In this document: piece by piece, positions 63,344 to 64,000 of the stretch | Layout: every line of letters starts with the position of its first letter | Numbering within the stretch: position 1 is the first letter of the stretch | NCBI RefSeq assembly: GCF_005938655.1 | Contig: NZ_VCQT01000027.1 | Coordinates: 186,001 to 250,000, forward strand | DNA length: 64,000 bases | Reading direction: 5' to 3' | Source: Alloalcanivorax gelatiniphagus | GTDB taxonomy: Bacteria; Pseudomonadota; Gammaproteobacteria; Pseudomonadales; Alcanivoracaceae | The notes under the pieces: generated by a model | Told to the model about the DNA's origin: nothing | Databases searched by the model: none | What the model saw: only the letters and a program-made list of their open reading frames with translations | Position numbers and translations under genes: made by a program

Positions 63344-64000
63344 ATGGCCCAAACCCCGGACCCCGCTTCCCCGGACGCCCCCGCCCAGGAAAGCCGGCCC
63401 AAGGTTCTGATCAACCCTCCCGTTTTTTTCTCCTCGGTGGCGATCATCGCCGGGCTGGTATTGTTCTCGGTGATCTGGCCGTCCACCGCCGAAACGTTCT
63501 TCACCGACATCAAGGACTGGATCATTTCCGAAGCGGGCTGGTTCTATGTCCTGACCGTGGCGATTCTGATTTCCCTGGTGTTTTTCCTGGCCATCAGCCG
63601 CTACGGCGATATCAAACTGGGTAAGGACCACTCCGAACCGGACTACAGTTACACCTCCTGGTTCGCCATGCTGTTTTCCGCCGGCATGGGCATCGGCCTG
63701 ATGTTCTTTGGCGTGGCGGAGCCGGTGCTGCATTTCGGCGATCCGCCGATGGCGGACCCGGGCACCATCGCCGCCGCCAAGGAAGCCATGCGCGCCACCT
63801 TCTTTCACTGGGGGCTGCACGCCTGGTCGATCTACGCCATCGTCGGCCTGATCCTGGCCTATTTCAGTTTCCGCCATAATCTGCCGCTGACCCTGCGCTC
63901 GGCGCTCTACCCGCTGATCGGCAAGCGCATCTATGGCCCGCTGGGCCATGCGGTGGACGTGTTCGCGGTGGTGGGCACCGTGTTCGGCGTGGCCACCTCC
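63344..64000 (+). CDS. BCCT-family betaine/carnitine/choline transporter, N-terminal part
   Basis: The frame runs from ATG 63344 (AAGGAG 10 bases upstream) to the end of the window, 219 codons. After a Pro/Asp-rich N-terminus, membrane segments are seen (VAIIAGLVLFSVIWPSTAET; FYVLTVAILISLVFFLAI). BCCT motifs SWFAMLFSAGMGIGLMFFGV, AEPVLHFGDPP and ATFFHWGLHAWSIYAIVGLI follow. Members take up glycine betaine or choline for osmoprotection. The 3' part lies outside. Confidence 0.93.
   Translation, partial: MAQTPDPASPDAPAQESRPKVLINPPVFFSSVAIIAGLVLFSVIWPSTAETFFTDIKDWIISEAGWFYVLTVAILISLVFFLAISRYGDIKLGKDHSEPDYSYTSWFAMLFSAGMGIGLMFFGVAEPVLHFGDPPMADPGTIAAAKEAMRATFFHWGLHAWSIYAIVGLILAYFSFRHNLPLTLRSALYPLIGKRIYGPLGHAVDVFAVVGTVFGVATS

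Overview
The window is high-GC chromosomal DNA from a gammaproteobacterium. The content and order of the genes (glnD-dapC-dapD-dapE, plsB, minCDE, a FadE-type acyl-CoA dehydrogenase, several lipid and acyl-CoA genes, class I fumarase, the yihY-arsC-wrbA-DUF2069 block) fit Pseudomonadales/Oceanospirillales, most likely Alcanivoracaceae (Alcanivorax/Alloalcanivorax). That placement is inferred from gene content, because no rRNA gene is present. About 60 protein genes cover nearly all of the window. No tRNA, rRNA, CRISPR array, IS element or prophage was recognised.

Layout. 1-4.6 kb: 3' end of glnD, then lysine/diaminopimelate genes dapC, an ArsC-like gene, dapD and dapE. 4.6-9 kb: a small membrane protein, an aldehyde dehydrogenase, a VapB-VapC fusion remnant, a DMT exporter and a Dyp-type peroxidase. 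9-17.5 kb: plsB, rsmJ-uppP, a thioesterase, tsaB-yoaA, mobA and an SCP2 protein. 18-23.2 kb: amtB with an NtrC-like site, cnoX and fadE. 23.3-29.4 kb: a taurine/nitrate-type ABC transporter with a divergent LysR gene, then a TetR/MFS efflux pair. 29.6-31.5 kb: minCDE. 31.7-45.4 kb: a Liv-type ABC transporter plus 3-hydroxybutyrate-type dehydrogenase, divergent from a TetR-led acyl-CoA operon (enoyl-CoA hydratase, secreted NHL propeller, acyl-CoA ligase, two MaoC-type proteins, HSL-type hydrolase). 46-52 kb: lipoprotein, fumarase, GlyGly-CTERM protein and an amino-acid permease, bounded on each side by a REPIN tandem array. 52-54.5 kb: hydrolase, acylphosphatase and YihY. 54.7-63.1 kb: arsC, wrbA, DUF2069, then a tightly overlapping RDD-SpoIIM-DUF4129-DUF4350-MoxR-DUF58 operon. 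63.3 kb to the end: the 5' part of a BCCT transporter gene.

The most unusual feature is the repetitive DNA. A 22-23 bp REP palindrome (two stem flavours) recurs as inverted pairs in many intergenic gaps. It is expanded into two seven-unit arrays of about 77 bp period, lies in frame inside the DUF4129 gene, and supplies the stop codon of several genes. A second, unrelated family consists of 7-nt periodic sequences (AGTTGAA/AGTTAAA) arranged as long inverted repeats. The strongest candidates for new biology are the Liv/TetR acyl-CoA locus with its secreted propeller, the MoxR-DUF58 membrane operon, and the REP-gene interplay.
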